In this document: piece after piece, positions 32,284 through 40,467 of the stretch | How the letters are laid out: every line of letters begins with the position of its first letter | Numbering within the stretch: the stretch's first letter is position 1 | Notes under the pieces: model-generated | What the model was told of the DNA's origin: nothing | What the model saw: the letters and a program-made list of their open reading frames with translations, nothing else | Databases searched by the model: none | Position numbers and translations under genes: made by a program | Assembly (NCBI RefSeq): GCF_963677315.1 | Contig: NZ_OY781939.1 | Location: 682,001-746,000, forward strand | Reading direction: 5' to 3' | DNA from: an uncultured Sphaerochaeta sp. | Lineage (GTDB): Bacteria; Spirochaetota; Spirochaetia; Sphaerochaetales; Sphaerochaetaceae | Length of the DNA stretch: 64,000 nucleotides

Positions 32284-33048
32284 TTAATTCGAGTATTTGA
32301 TCGTGGCTTGATAGGTAACCCCGGGATCACGGGAGAGACCTTCAGGCCATGGTATTTTCTTCGTCACCGATTTCTTGGCTAGAATATTCATGCCATCGAT
32401 ACCTTCCAGTGCTTCCGCTCCTTGCAACACTACAGCATTACCTTTGCTGTCCTTGACCTCCAACACTGCTGAAATCAGCAACTGGTGGACTGTCCCAAGA
32501 TTGGCGAGGCTTACTGCCAATGCGGGAGACCCATCTTCAAGACTTGAGGGGGTTACAGCCCGTACCCCTACATTCTCAACAACCCTTGAAGGTAATACAT
32601 ACAAGCTTGTCGTGTAGATGTAGAGAAAGTTGAACATTCCTTTGTCAGAGCTGTTCTTTCCCTGAGAATATGGAATCTGCTCTGCTTTCAGACGAAAAGA
32701 GAGTTCATTGGTTACTGTCCTGGGACCACGATATTGTACACGCACCACCCAACTGCTTTGAGGAGGGACTACCAATTTATTCGGAACAATAGAGAAATAG
32801 GCATCTGCAGGTTTGTTTATCTCATTACCCTGTGCATCCTGATCGCGAATAAGTGCAGATAGACTGATGGCAATCGAGTCGTTGCTATCATTGACAATGG
32901 TATAGGTTTTGGTACTCTCAGCACCCGTTGGTTGGAACGATTGTTCAAGCGGGGAAAACTGATAAGCAAACACTGATGAAAGCAGCAAGCAAGAAAACAG
33001 GAGAAAGACTATCGTGCGCTTTACTCTCTTATTCTGAATTTGGTTCAT
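32284..33048 (-). CDS. Periplasmic pilus-type chaperone (PapD-like)
   Basis: 254 residues. A signal peptide (cleavage likely after SSVFA, residue 28) precedes an immunoglobulin-like domain. FSIVPNKLVVPPQSSWVVRVQYRGP near residue 90 and NELSFRLKAEQIPYSQ near 118 match the conserved parts of PapD-family chaperones, where the region before the last strand bears the subunit-binding groove. A second domain follows from about 150. It is the gene before the usher, which suggests that it delivers secreted subunits to the usher in the periplasm. Confidence 0.78.
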   Translation of the reverse strand: MNQIQNKRVKRTIVFLLFSCLLLSSVFAYQFSPLEQSFQPTGAESTKTYTIVNDSNDSIAISLSALIRDQDAQGNEINKPADAYFSIVPNKLVVPPQSSWVVRVQYRGPRTVTNELSFRLKAEQIPYSQGKNSSDKGMFNFLYIYTTSLYVLPSRVVENVGVRAVTPSSLEDGSPALAVSLANLGTVHQLLISAVLEVKDSKGNAVVLQGAEALEGIDGMNILAKKSVTKKIPWPEGLSRDPGVTYQATIKYSN

Positions 33049-33088
33049 ATTTCACTCTCTTATCATAACATTATATGAATTCTTTGTA

Positions 33089-33117
33089 AGTGTACGCTAT
33101 GAAAACTGATTCTTCAA
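33089..33117 (-). promoter_or_regulatory. Predicted promoter of the chaperone-usher genes
   Basis: TTGAAG, a 17-bp spacer and TACACT on the minus strand, ending about 40 bp before the chaperone start. Confidence 0.55.
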
Positions 33118-33127
33118 GTCATCATGT

Positions 33128-33143
33128 CTCTATCGTGATAGAG
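33128..33143. promoter_or_regulatory. tetO-like inverted repeat upstream of the chaperone promoter
   Basis: CTCTATC-GT-GATAGAG, perfect 7-bp arms, 10 bp upstream of the -35 box and overlapping the TetR stop codon. It resembles the tetO core (CTATCAGTGATAG) and is the obvious candidate binding site for the adjacent TetR-type protein. Confidence 0.55.
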
Positions 33144-33699
33144 CCATCCTTTTAAGTGCAGAATCAAAGGTTCCTTTGAGCATTGGAATAAACTGTAGCA
33201 CGATTTCGTCAATTTCCCCAGGCAATCCCGCTTGCACCCAATCGAGTAATGACCCGACAAAAGCATGCTTGTAGAAATCAATAAGGAATGCAAGGTCTTC
33301 CTCGCTGGCTCCAAACTCTTTGGCACGGTCAGCGAGAGTACCATGGAGTAGTTTTGCCATTTCGCGACAGAGATAGCGATCAAGCAACTCTCTACCAAGA
33401 CTGTGGTAGATATTCATGATCATCATCTTGTTTTCCATCAGATAGGTGCACATGCTCCTCACTGCAGACTCACCATCATCCCTCGTATGAATACTGGGAT
33501 AGCGACGGGCAAACTCTTGCCCTTCATTGATAAACATCCAATCAAGCAAATCGTAGATATCTCTGAAGTGGTAATAAAATGTCTGGCGGTTCACACCACA
33601 ACGATTCACGATTTCCTTCACGGTTATCTTGTTCAAGGTATGATCAGCCATCAATTGCTTTAAGGATTGGGCCAGTGCCAACTTAGTCATCTGCGCCAT
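33130..33699 (-). CDS. TetR family transcriptional regulator
   Basis: 189 residues. The N-terminal helix-turn-helix is clear: ITVKEIVNRCGVNRQTFYYHFRDIYDLLDWMF (residues 25-56). The C-terminal half is helical and resembles the DhaS-like subgroup. It is transcribed toward the chaperone-usher genes, 81 nt upstream. Ligand unknown. The start is chosen as MAQMTK with AAGGAGTACC upstream. Confidence 0.92.
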   Translation of the reverse strand: MAQMTKLALAQSLKQLMADHTLNKITVKEIVNRCGVNRQTFYYHFRDIYDLLDWMFINEGQEFARRYPSIHTRDDGESAVRSMCTYLMENKMMIMNIYHSLGRELLDRYLCREMAKLLHGTLADRAKEFGASEEDLAFLIDFYKHAFVGSLLDWVQAGLPGEIDEIVLQFIPMLKGTFDSALKRMALSR

Positions 33700-33817
33700 G
33701 GGTACTCCTTTCCTGCCTCTTCGCGCATAATATTGTACACAATTACGACGAAGTCTTAATAAATATTACCAATCATCCTACCGTAAAAATCTTTCTTTGA
33801 CTACTAGCAATGTTTTA

Positions 33818-33846
33818 TTGACACAAGAAACCTTTCATGGTAATGT
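33818..33846 (+). promoter_or_regulatory. Promoter of the tRNA-Pro gene
   Basis: TTGACA, a 17-bp spacer and TAATGT, ending 28 bp before the tRNA. Confidence 0.7.
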
Positions 33847-33874
33847 TCCTTCCTGTCGGGTAACCGATACTGTT

Positions 33875-33948
33875 CGGGCTGTAGCGCAGGGGTTTAGCGT
33901 ACATGTCTGGGGGACATGGGGTCGGCGGTTCAAATCCGCCCAGCCCGA
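33875..33948 (+). tRNA. tRNA-Pro (GGG)
   Basis: A complete cloverleaf: acceptor CGGGCTG/CAGCCCG, D-arm GCGC/GCGT, anticodon stem CATGT/ACATG with loop CTGGGGG (anticodon GGG at 33909-33911, G37), T-arm GGCGG-TTCAAAT-CCGCC, discriminator A. The CCA end is not encoded. It has its own promoter and terminator. Confidence 0.95.
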
Positions 33949-33959
33949 TATAATTAATT

Positions 33960-33995
33960 ATCCTGTAAGAACTAATTTCTTGCAGGATTTTTTTT
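33960..33995 (+). terminator. Terminator of tRNA-Pro
   Basis: ATCCTGTAAGAA-CTAAT-TTCTTGCAGGAT (one G-U pair) followed by TTTTTTT. Confidence 0.85.
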
Positions 33996-34234
33996 GGACT
34001 CAATCCAGAACTCTCTGGATTCGGAAAAGTGAAAAAGAGTTTCTCCCTGATTCTTTCTTCATGAGAAATATTCGCATACTGCTTAAAAGAAAATGGAAAA
34101 AACAGAGGAGCAGTGCCAGATTTCCCTTTCTGATCATCCAGGAATCTCGCAATCAGGTATCGATGAGGAGAAAAGAGGTGATTCCAGCAATGAGTGATAT
34201 CAGACACCAGAGAAGCATGGCTGACTTGGAAGTA

Positions 34235-34263
34235 TTGACCTCTTAATCATACCGCTCTAGTAT
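34235..34263 (+). promoter_or_regulatory. Promoter of yjbQ with leaderless spacing
   Basis: TTGACC, a 17-bp spacer and TAGTAT. The -10 box ends 6 nt before the ATG at 34270, so transcription would start at the start codon. Confidence 0.5.
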
Positions 34264-34269
34264 ACCGCC

Positions 34270-34665
34270 ATGTTACACTTATTAACCATTTCCACTCCAC
34301 AAGAAGCCTTCTTGCCCATTACACAACAAGTACAAAAGTGTGTAACTGAAGCACAAACCAAGGAAGGATATGTTCTTGTCTTCTGCCCACATACGACTGC
34401 AGGACTTACCATCAATGAAAATGCGGATCCAGATGTGGTGCATGATATGCTTCTGGGGTTGCGAAACGCATTTGCTGAGAACAGCAAGTTCAGGCATGCC
34501 GAAGGCAATTCAACGGCACACCTGAAAGCTTCTGCCATGGGTTCCAGTGTGATGGTCCCCATTGTGCATGGTAGACTTTCACTGGGTATCTGGCAGGACA
34601 TCTATTTCTGTGAATTCGACGGCCCAAGAACCAGGACCTTCCAGGTTATGGTGGTTTCTTCCTAA
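34270..34665 (+). CDS. yjbQ: YjbQ/UPF0047 family protein
   Basis: 131 residues. FCPHTTAGLTINENADPDVVHD, HAEGNSTAHLKASAMGSS and LSLGIWQDIYFCEFDGPRTR are the conserved motifs of UPF0047, whose members have thiamine-phosphate synthase activity in some reports. There is no ribosome binding site; a -10 box lies 6 nt upstream of the ATG. It converges on the ABC permease gene with a 2-nt gap. Confidence 0.94.
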   Translation: MLHLLTISTPQEAFLPITQQVQKCVTEAQTKEGYVLVFCPHTTAGLTINENADPDVVHDMLLGLRNAFAENSKFRHAEGNSTAHLKASAMGSSVMVPIVHGRLSLGIWQDIYFCEFDGPRTRTFQVMVVSS

Positions 34666-34667
34666 GC

Positions 34668-35435
34668 TCAGTCGTTTGGCTCCCACCGCTTCAGTCCATA
34701 TACACCAAGCACCACAGCGAGTGCCATGAGCACCATTGCCCCAACCATGGGTTTCCATTCCACGGGAAACCCTTCAATGGTCTGCACCATCTGATTGACG
34801 AGAAGCACGAATGAGAAATCTCCAACATGCGCTACAACGGTACCAAGTGAGAAGATGAGCCAGATTCCAAATGCGCCGATTCCAGCCATGATTGGTTTCT
34901 TCACTGCTGCAGAAAGCGTAATCGTAACTGTTCCCAATGTGAAAAAATAGATCAACAGGAAGCAGTTGGAAACAACGAAGGGAAGTACGGGAAAACCCGG
35001 GAACAAGTACCAGGTATAGATACCCATTGTCATAATTGCCACCAATATCCCGATGAGCAATAATATGAACAGACTGGCAAGCTTCGCTGTGATGATGCAG
35101 GTCACGCTTACCGGTCTCACCAATAGGAATTGGATCAGACCATCCGATTTCTCACCGGCTAGTGAACCCATCATCATAAAGATTAGCACCATTGTTCCAA
35201 TCTGACTGAAATTCTTCACATACTGGTCAACCGCATCTTGGTAGGTTATTGTTCCGAAGGTAATTACCACATTCTCTGTCGCCCCGAAGAAGGAGAGTAG
35301 ATCCGGAAGGTAGTATGCCGTAAGAGGGGAAAGTATTCCAAAAAACGCTGAAAGTACTACCCATATAAGCAATCGGCTGGTTCTTGCCATCTCTAAGAGC
35401 TCCTTCTTAAACATTGCACGCTGTAATTTATGCAT
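34668..35435 (-). CDS. ABC-2 type transporter permease
   Basis: 255 residues with six hydrophobic segments and the ABC-2 layout (cytoplasmic N-terminus MHKLQRAMFKKELLEMARTSR, then a loop and paired helices). Substrate unknown. The start at 35435 has GGAG; it overlaps the end of the ATPase by 8 nt. Together with the ATPase it forms an exporter. Confidence 0.88.
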   Translation of the reverse strand: MHKLQRAMFKKELLEMARTSRLLIWVVLSAFFGILSPLTAYYLPDLLSFFGATENVVITFGTITYQDAVDQYVKNFSQIGTMVLIFMMMGSLAGEKSDGLIQFLLVRPVSVTCIITAKLASLFILLLIGILVAIMTMGIYTWYLFPGFPVLPFVVSNCFLLIYFFTLGTVTITLSAAVKKPIMAGIGAFGIWLIFSLGTVVAHVGDFSFVLLVNQMVQTIEGFPVEWKPMVGAMVLMALAVVLGVYGLKRWEPND

Positions 35436-36345
35436 TGGTCGTCTCCTGTATATGATGCATGAACACATCCTCCAAGGTGGCTTCCTGATGATGTAAGTTC
35501 ACTAAACGCCAGTTATGTTGACTTATCATCGAAAGTATTTGATTTGCATGTTCTGCATATAGATCTGAAGAAAGAGAGACTGTGAATGCCTTGACTGATG
35601 CCTGCAACCCAGAATCAGATAACTCCTTTACGCATGCATTGGCTTCTTCCATGGATGTAAACTCCATATGCATGATCGGTTTAGCATGTAATCTCAAGAG
35701 TGTCTTGGTCTTCTCATGGATTCGGATGGACCCTTTATTGATGATGGCAACTTCGTCACATACCCTCTGCACATCATCGAGGATATGGGAAGACATAAAG
35801 ATGGTGGTCTCTTTCCTCAATGTTGCAATAAGTGAGAGCACTTCTTTTCGTCCAACGGGATCGAGTGCTGATACCGGTTCATCAAGAAAAACCACACTTG
35901 GGCGATGCAAGATCGCCTGTGCTATACCCAGGCGTTGTCTCATCCCTCCTGAGTATCCACCAATACGTCGATCTGCAGCATCAGCAATCCCACAGAGTTC
36001 CAGCAGTTGTACTATTCTCTCATCTCTCTCCTGGCGATTCATCCCGTAGAGATCACCAGAGATCTCAAGCAACTCCTTGGCAGTCATCCAGCCATAATAT
36101 GCAGGCTGCTGCGCAAGATATCCAAAGCTCTGTTTACTCTGTATGCCGGATTTCCCAGCAATGATATAGCTACCTGATGAGGGAGTCAGCAAGCCGGTCA
36201 ATATTTTTATGAGTGTCGATTTCCCTGCCCCATTCGGACCGAGAAAGCCAAATACCGTGCCCTCTTCGACAGAGAGGGAGACTCCGTCCAGAGCCTGCAC
36301 AGGCCCATACTGTTTTCTCATATCATGCATTTCAACGATTGCCAT
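35428..36345 (-). CDS. ABC transporter ATP-binding protein
   Basis: 305 residues. Walker A GPNGAGKST (near 38), Q-loop, signature YSGGMRQRLG (near 138), Walker B VVFLDEPVSALDP (near 160) and the H-loop are all present, followed by a C-terminal accessory region typical of ABC-2 exporter ATPases. GGGAGA precedes the ATG at 36345. The start lies within the end of the PLDc_N gene. Confidence 0.94.
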   Translation of the reverse strand: MAIVEMHDMRKQYGPVQALDGVSLSVEEGTVFGFLGPNGAGKSTLIKILTGLLTPSSGSYIIAGKSGIQSKQSFGYLAQQPAYYGWMTAKELLEISGDLYGMNRQERDERIVQLLELCGIADAADRRIGGYSGGMRQRLGIAQAILHRPSVVFLDEPVSALDPVGRKEVLSLIATLRKETTIFMSSHILDDVQRVCDEVAIINKGSIRIHEKTKTLLRLHAKPIMHMEFTSMEEANACVKELSDSGLQASVKAFTVSLSSDLYAEHANQILSMISQHNWRLVNLHHQEATLEDVFMHHIQETTNA

Positions 36346-36535
36346 TGGTCTTTCTCCCATAGATGAGATATACGATTGGTCCAAATGCATTTATGAAGAG
36401 AAAAACCAACAACCAAGCTGTCTTTGGCAAAGCATTGAACTCCTCACGGTGCAACCAGTCACGTAAGCACACTATTTTGAGTATCAACTCCAATAACAAC
36501 AACGGTAGAATCAAGATAATTGTCTCTGTATTCAT
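36332..36535 (-). CDS. PLDc_N-domain small membrane protein
   Basis: 67 residues with two membrane helices, matching the PLDc_N (phospholipase D N-terminal) domain: a first helix (IILILPLLLLELILKIV) and a second ending FGPIVYLIYGRK. Such peptides stand alone beside ABC exporters in many bacteria. It has CAGGAGGG upstream and overlaps the ATPase start by 14 nt and the hydrolase stop by 4 nt. Confidence 0.85.
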   Translation of the reverse strand: MNTETIILILPLLLLELILKIVCLRDWLHREEFNALPKTAWLLVFLFINAFGPIVYLIYGRKTNGNR

Positions 36536-37824
36536 TGTCTCGAGCCCTCCTGAGCCTTAATAAAAGTAATAACTGTTTCCAGGAAATCGGGGTGCAATGG
36601 TATTTCCCTCTCCCTATATGATCTAATGATATCGGCATCTTCTTCTGCCCATCGTAGCAAGTGACCCATGTTCGATACTTCAGAGAACACAACCGTTTCC
36701 GGCATATCAGTATGGCCGAACAGGTCATCCTCCCCTACCAATCTCTCATCATGATCACCCCAGATGACCAAAGTGGGTACTGAGAGTGTACGTAGTACAT
36801 CCGTTGGGTTATATTTCATCCATGTCTCAAGATATCGTTCTTTACCCAGTGGTATGAATGAATCTACAAGAAGGTTACCAGTCTCTTCATACTGAGATGC
36901 ACTAATCTCCTGTAACCGACTCTCCAGGACTTTGGCGGCTTCACTGTCCATCCTGCGAATCTGTTTAATCATCTGCTCGCCTATAGGATCCCCGTTCCCT
37001 GCAACGGATACCACAAAATCAACAGGTTCAGCCTGAGCTGCCAGTAACGCAATCAGAGAACCTTCTGAGTGGCCGATTATTCCTACCGGTGCATGTTTTG
37101 CATCTGTTTGTATGTAGTTGATCCAGGAGACAGCGTCTGCTACAAAATCCTCAAAGGTAATATCATCCAACAGCTGCTCATCGTATGGTTGGCTCTCCCC
37201 TACTGCAAACTTATCATAGCGAAGCGAAGCTATGCCGGCATCAAGCAGTTCATGCGCGAGATGCCAGAGACTGTCATTATTCGCAACCAACAACTCTGAA
37301 TTTCCGTCCCTATCGGTTGGTCCTGACCCTGCTATGATAAGCACCGTAGGAAAGGGTCCTTCTCCCTCTGGGGTTAACAGTGTTCCGTATAATGTTGCTT
37401 TTGACGTCTCCAGGGAAACCGATTTTCCTGTGCGAGCTGGTTTTGTGAGGTTTCTATACTCAACAGAGTACCGCCCTTCACGTAAAATTACGGTTCCATT
37501 GGTCGTGTTATAAAGAACTTTTCCAGAAAAGCCGTTTTCTTCAGGGGTAAGAAGCAACCGTAGGGTTGTTGTCCCCAATGTAACTTTTCCTGACCACTGT
37601 TCCTCGGAAATCTTCAGATCCTGTACTGGCACATCGGTAGCCAGCAACTCGGGAATTGAGAGAAAGAGTCCAGTATCTGTACTACGTAAGTGGATGAAGA
37701 ATCGATTCTCCTCAACTGATACGATACCTTCCCAGTATCCTTCTTCCATGGTTGTATCAGCTTTTGTACAGCCAAAGAAAAGCAGCATACTTCCCAATAC
37801 CACTGCAATAAGCAATCTTCTCAT
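36532..37824 (-). CDS. Lipoprotein alpha/beta hydrolase
   Basis: 430 residues. The lipobox LFFGC (Cys19) predicts a lipid-anchored protein. Residues 25-130 form a beta-rich domain of unknown role, followed by an alpha/beta hydrolase domain: nucleophile Ser in GHSEGS near 258, Asp in WGDHDERLVG near 355, His in MGHLLRW near 385. The substrate is unknown. AGGAGG precedes the start. It follows the LuxR gene by 79 nt. Confidence 0.88.
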   Translation of the reverse strand: MRRLLIAVVLGSMLLFFGCTKADTTMEEGYWEGIVSVEENRFFIHLRSTDTGLFLSIPELLATDVPVQDLKISEEQWSGKVTLGTTTLRLLLTPEENGFSGKVLYNTTNGTVILREGRYSVEYRNLTKPARTGKSVSLETSKATLYGTLLTPEGEGPFPTVLIIAGSGPTDRDGNSELLVANNDSLWHLAHELLDAGIASLRYDKFAVGESQPYDEQLLDDITFEDFVADAVSWINYIQTDAKHAPVGIIGHSEGSLIALLAAQAEPVDFVVSVAGNGDPIGEQMIKQIRRMDSEAAKVLESRLQEISASQYEETGNLLVDSFIPLGKERYLETWMKYNPTDVLRTLSVPTLVIWGDHDERLVGEDDLFGHTDMPETVVFSEVSNMGHLLRWAEEDADIIRSYREREIPLHPDFLETVITFIKAQEGSRQ

Positions 37825-37881
37825 TCGCGCCTCCTATGAAGACGTTAACCGAGAGGGATGGAGAAAAATAGTCGGGAAATG

Positions 37882-37920
37882 TACGTAAATTGCGATATGA
37901 ACGTTACGTATTTGTACGTA
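37882..37920. promoter_or_regulatory. Three TACGTA palindromes upstream of the hydrolase
   Basis: TACGTA occurs at 37882, 37905 and 37915, the last two inside the 3' end of the LuxR gene. Spacings are 23 and 10 bp, about two and one helical turns. A fourth copy lies at 38814-38819, next to the LuxR start codon. Confidence 0.45.
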
Positions 37921-38812
37921 CGGGGTGTATTTTCTGGGTTAATTCGATTTTATTAGAGACAGAACACTTCTTGAATATTCGATAAACATGGGTTTCCACT
38001 GTTCTCGGGGAAATGGAGAGGCGATCGGCAATCTCCTTGTATGACAGACCTTGTACAAGGTTGCTCACTATCTCCCGTTCACGTACCGTAAGCGAGAAAG
38101 ACTCACAGAAGCTACTCCAACTGTCAGTCTCTTCTGCTGTAGTCTCCTCGGATAGTTCCTTCAGAAAAATGAATACATCATTCACACACCACGCCAAGAT
38201 GAACAATGCAGTAGAGAGAGCATCATACACCGGTCTGTAGGCGGAAGGAAACAGTAGAAATAGGATGGCATATACCCCGAAAAGGAGATAGGACGTACCT
38301 GAGATAACAAGGAATGACCCCATTCGCCTAACCCGATAGGTCTGTTGACCTCGAACACTCACCCGAATACCAAAAAAAGCTATCCCAATCAACGAATTAA
38401 CCGTTGCGGTAAAAACAGGACCTATGCTCAACAATTGGAAGCCAATGATTACGATGAGTAATACCGCAGTCGCCAAGGATGCTAAGAGTCCAATCCAATG
38501 GAAACGGGAGGTAACTTTCCCGTGTTTGATGCTGCCAAGCAAGGCAGCAATACTATAGGTGATAACAATCGAGATGAGGGCACGCATGATGCCATTAAAG
38601 GCAACAAGGGTAAGATTTGGTTGATCCAAGAAGGTATTATGGACAAATCCGATGAATTGGAGCATGAACCAGATCCAAGAAATTGCTACATACCAAAGGT
38701 ACTGAGCTCGAAAACGTTCATAGTGCTCTTTCTGTTTGATAAATGAGAGAATGAAGGTACCGAACAGTGCAGTAAATCCAAAGATGCTCAGCCAAAATGT
38801 CAATACATTCAT
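37904..38812 (-). CDS. Membrane-bound LuxR-type transcriptional regulator
   Basis: 302 residues. About seven hydrophobic segments (residues 5-215) precede a C-terminal LuxR helix-turn-helix (LSYKEIADRLSISPRTVETHVYRIFKKCSVSNKIEL, about 255-290). The membrane part may sense the envelope or a small molecule. GAGGAG precedes the ATG. It heads the row of hydrolase, PLDc_N and ABC exporter genes, which it probably controls. Confidence 0.85.
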   Translation of the reverse strand: MNVLTFWLSIFGFTALFGTFILSFIKQKEHYERFRAQYLWYVAISWIWFMLQFIGFVHNTFLDQPNLTLVAFNGIMRALISIVITYSIAALLGSIKHGKVTSRFHWIGLLASLATAVLLIVIIGFQLLSIGPVFTATVNSLIGIAFFGIRVSVRGQQTYRVRRMGSFLVISGTSYLLFGVYAILFLLFPSAYRPVYDALSTALFILAWCVNDVFIFLKELSEETTAEETDSWSSFCESFSLTVREREIVSNLVQGLSYKEIADRLSISPRTVETHVYRIFKKCSVSNKIELTQKIHPVRTNT

Positions 38813-38978
38813 GTACGTAACTCCTCAATGCACTCATACGGGGTATTTCTACTATGAAGGACCTTCATATTCCTGTCCATCCCCTTATGTATTGATATAT
38901 GCAACGATTGGAAGCTGATTGATCATCATATACTACCAGACCTCCTCTCTCTTCAACCCCAGAAATACTTACTGACCG

Positions 38979-40457
38979 TCATATTGGATCGTCGCTCTTC
39001 ACCCAGAGCGAGAGCGATTCTCCCTTGCAAGGGAAATCCCCAAACCCTTTTTCATCTGTCTTGATACGTTCCGTACTGTTGCCTGAACATTCCGCAAATT
39101 CAGTAGAAGGAAGACCTGTTTCCATTCTTTTACTACCGTCTTCTCCATTACAAATGACCACAGCCAGAGCCTTCTCTCCTGAAAAGGACCAGCCAATGGT
39201 ATTAGGATGATCGAAATAATCGTGCTGTTCTCCCTCAATATGGCTACTTCGCAGCTTGAGCATGGTTTCGATCAATGCCTTGAATGACGGCATTTCAATT
39301 TGATGCTTTTCACCGTCGTATCCATAATCCTCATAGGAAGCTCCTTCGTAATCTGCGATGAATACACAGGGATATCCTTCCCTTCTCAGCAGTATCAACG
39401 CATAAGCCAATGGCTTGAACCAAGGCTCCACTACTGACTCAAGAGCTTGCAATGCCTGCGAATCATGGTTGGCTACAAAGGTAACTGCATGCTCCGGGTC
39501 CTGTTCAACCAAGGTTCCGGAGAATATGGAATCCAAGGGAAAATTTTTCCGCTCCATTCCTGCTTGGTAGAACTTGAAATGCAGCGGAACATCAAACAAA
39601 GAGAGAGCGTGCTCACTTTGTGCTATATACCTCTTTAATTGCTCGATATCAGGGTCCCAAAACTCTGCAACGGCAAACAAATCACGCTTTGCATGGGCGC
39701 GTATGGATGAAAGCCAGCCGGGGAAAAACCACGAAGGGATGTGCTTCACTGCATCAATCCTGAAGCCATCTATGCCTGTGGTATCAAGATACCACTTACC
39801 CCATCGTACTAGTTCTCCCCTCACTTCCTCCGCCCCAAAATCAAGGTCACAACCCATTAGGTAGTCGTAATTCCCAAACTCCGAGGACACATAGTCATCA
39901 AACTGTTTGCCTTCCAGTACATAGATGTTCTGGTTGTTATCAGGATGTTCCTCTGCATAATCCACAGCGTCAAAGTGGTGCCACATCCACTGGAAATCAG
40001 AATAGGTTGTACCCCTGCCCGGAAAGGTAAAACGTGTATAGACAGTTACTTGCTCTTGAGGCCCAATTGGTTCTGACCGGTTTTCCCTGGAATACGGGGT
40101 AGCAAGCACCTGTTCCTTCTCATCTGCACCCATGCGATGGTTCAATACAATATCTGCATAGACATAAAATCCCTGGGAATGAATCGCATCAATGGCTTTA
40201 AGGTACGCTGCTTTGGTTCCATACTTGGTGGCAGTACTCCCCTTCTGATCAAACTCCCCCAAGTCGTACAGGTCATACACCCCGTACCCAGTATCATGGC
40301 CCCCTCCATCTCCCTTATAGGCTGGGGGAAGCCAAATAGCAGTGAATCCTGCCTTTTTCAGTGTTTCAGCCTGCTTTGCGAGCTTGTTCCAAAGAACACC
40401 ACCACCTTCGCTGTACCAATGGAAATATTGCAGCAAAACTCCCCGCGTCCTTTGCAT
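38979..40457 (-). CDS. Alpha-amylase (GH13)
   Basis: 492 residues without a signal peptide, so cytoplasmic. GH13 regions in order: DIVLNHR, GFRIDAVKH (nucleophile Asp), AVAEFWD (acid/base Glu) and FVANHDSQ. It resembles the cytoplasmic amylases that degrade maltodextrins (GH13_5-like). The ATG at 40457 has AGGAG upstream; an 11-codon longer frame does not. It lies 10 nt downstream of the flavodoxin-like gene, same strand. Confidence 0.94.
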   Translation of the reverse strand: MQRTRGVLLQYFHWYSEGGGVLWNKLAKQAETLKKAGFTAIWLPPAYKGDGGGHDTGYGVYDLYDLGEFDQKGSTATKYGTKAAYLKAIDAIHSQGFYVYADIVLNHRMGADEKEQVLATPYSRENRSEPIGPQEQVTVYTRFTFPGRGTTYSDFQWMWHHFDAVDYAEEHPDNNQNIYVLEGKQFDDYVSSEFGNYDYLMGCDLDFGAEEVRGELVRWGKWYLDTTGIDGFRIDAVKHIPSWFFPGWLSSIRAHAKRDLFAVAEFWDPDIEQLKRYIAQSEHALSLFDVPLHFKFYQAGMERKNFPLDSIFSGTLVEQDPEHAVTFVANHDSQALQALESVVEPWFKPLAYALILLRREGYPCVFIADYEGASYEDYGYDGEKHQIEMPSFKALIETMLKLRSSHIEGEQHDYFDHPNTIGWSFSGEKALAVVICNGEDGSKRMETGLPSTEFAECSGNSTERIKTDEKGFGDFPCKGESLSLWVKSDDPI

Positions 40458-40467
40458 GGCTTTGCTC

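Noticed and set aside
33815..34207. Open frame of 130 codons on the minus strand over the tRNA
   Set aside because: It crosses the tRNA and its terminator in reverse and has no recognisable motif.
33797..34246. Open frame of 149 codons overlapping the tRNA
   Set aside because: It runs through tRNA-Pro and its terminator, and has no coding features.
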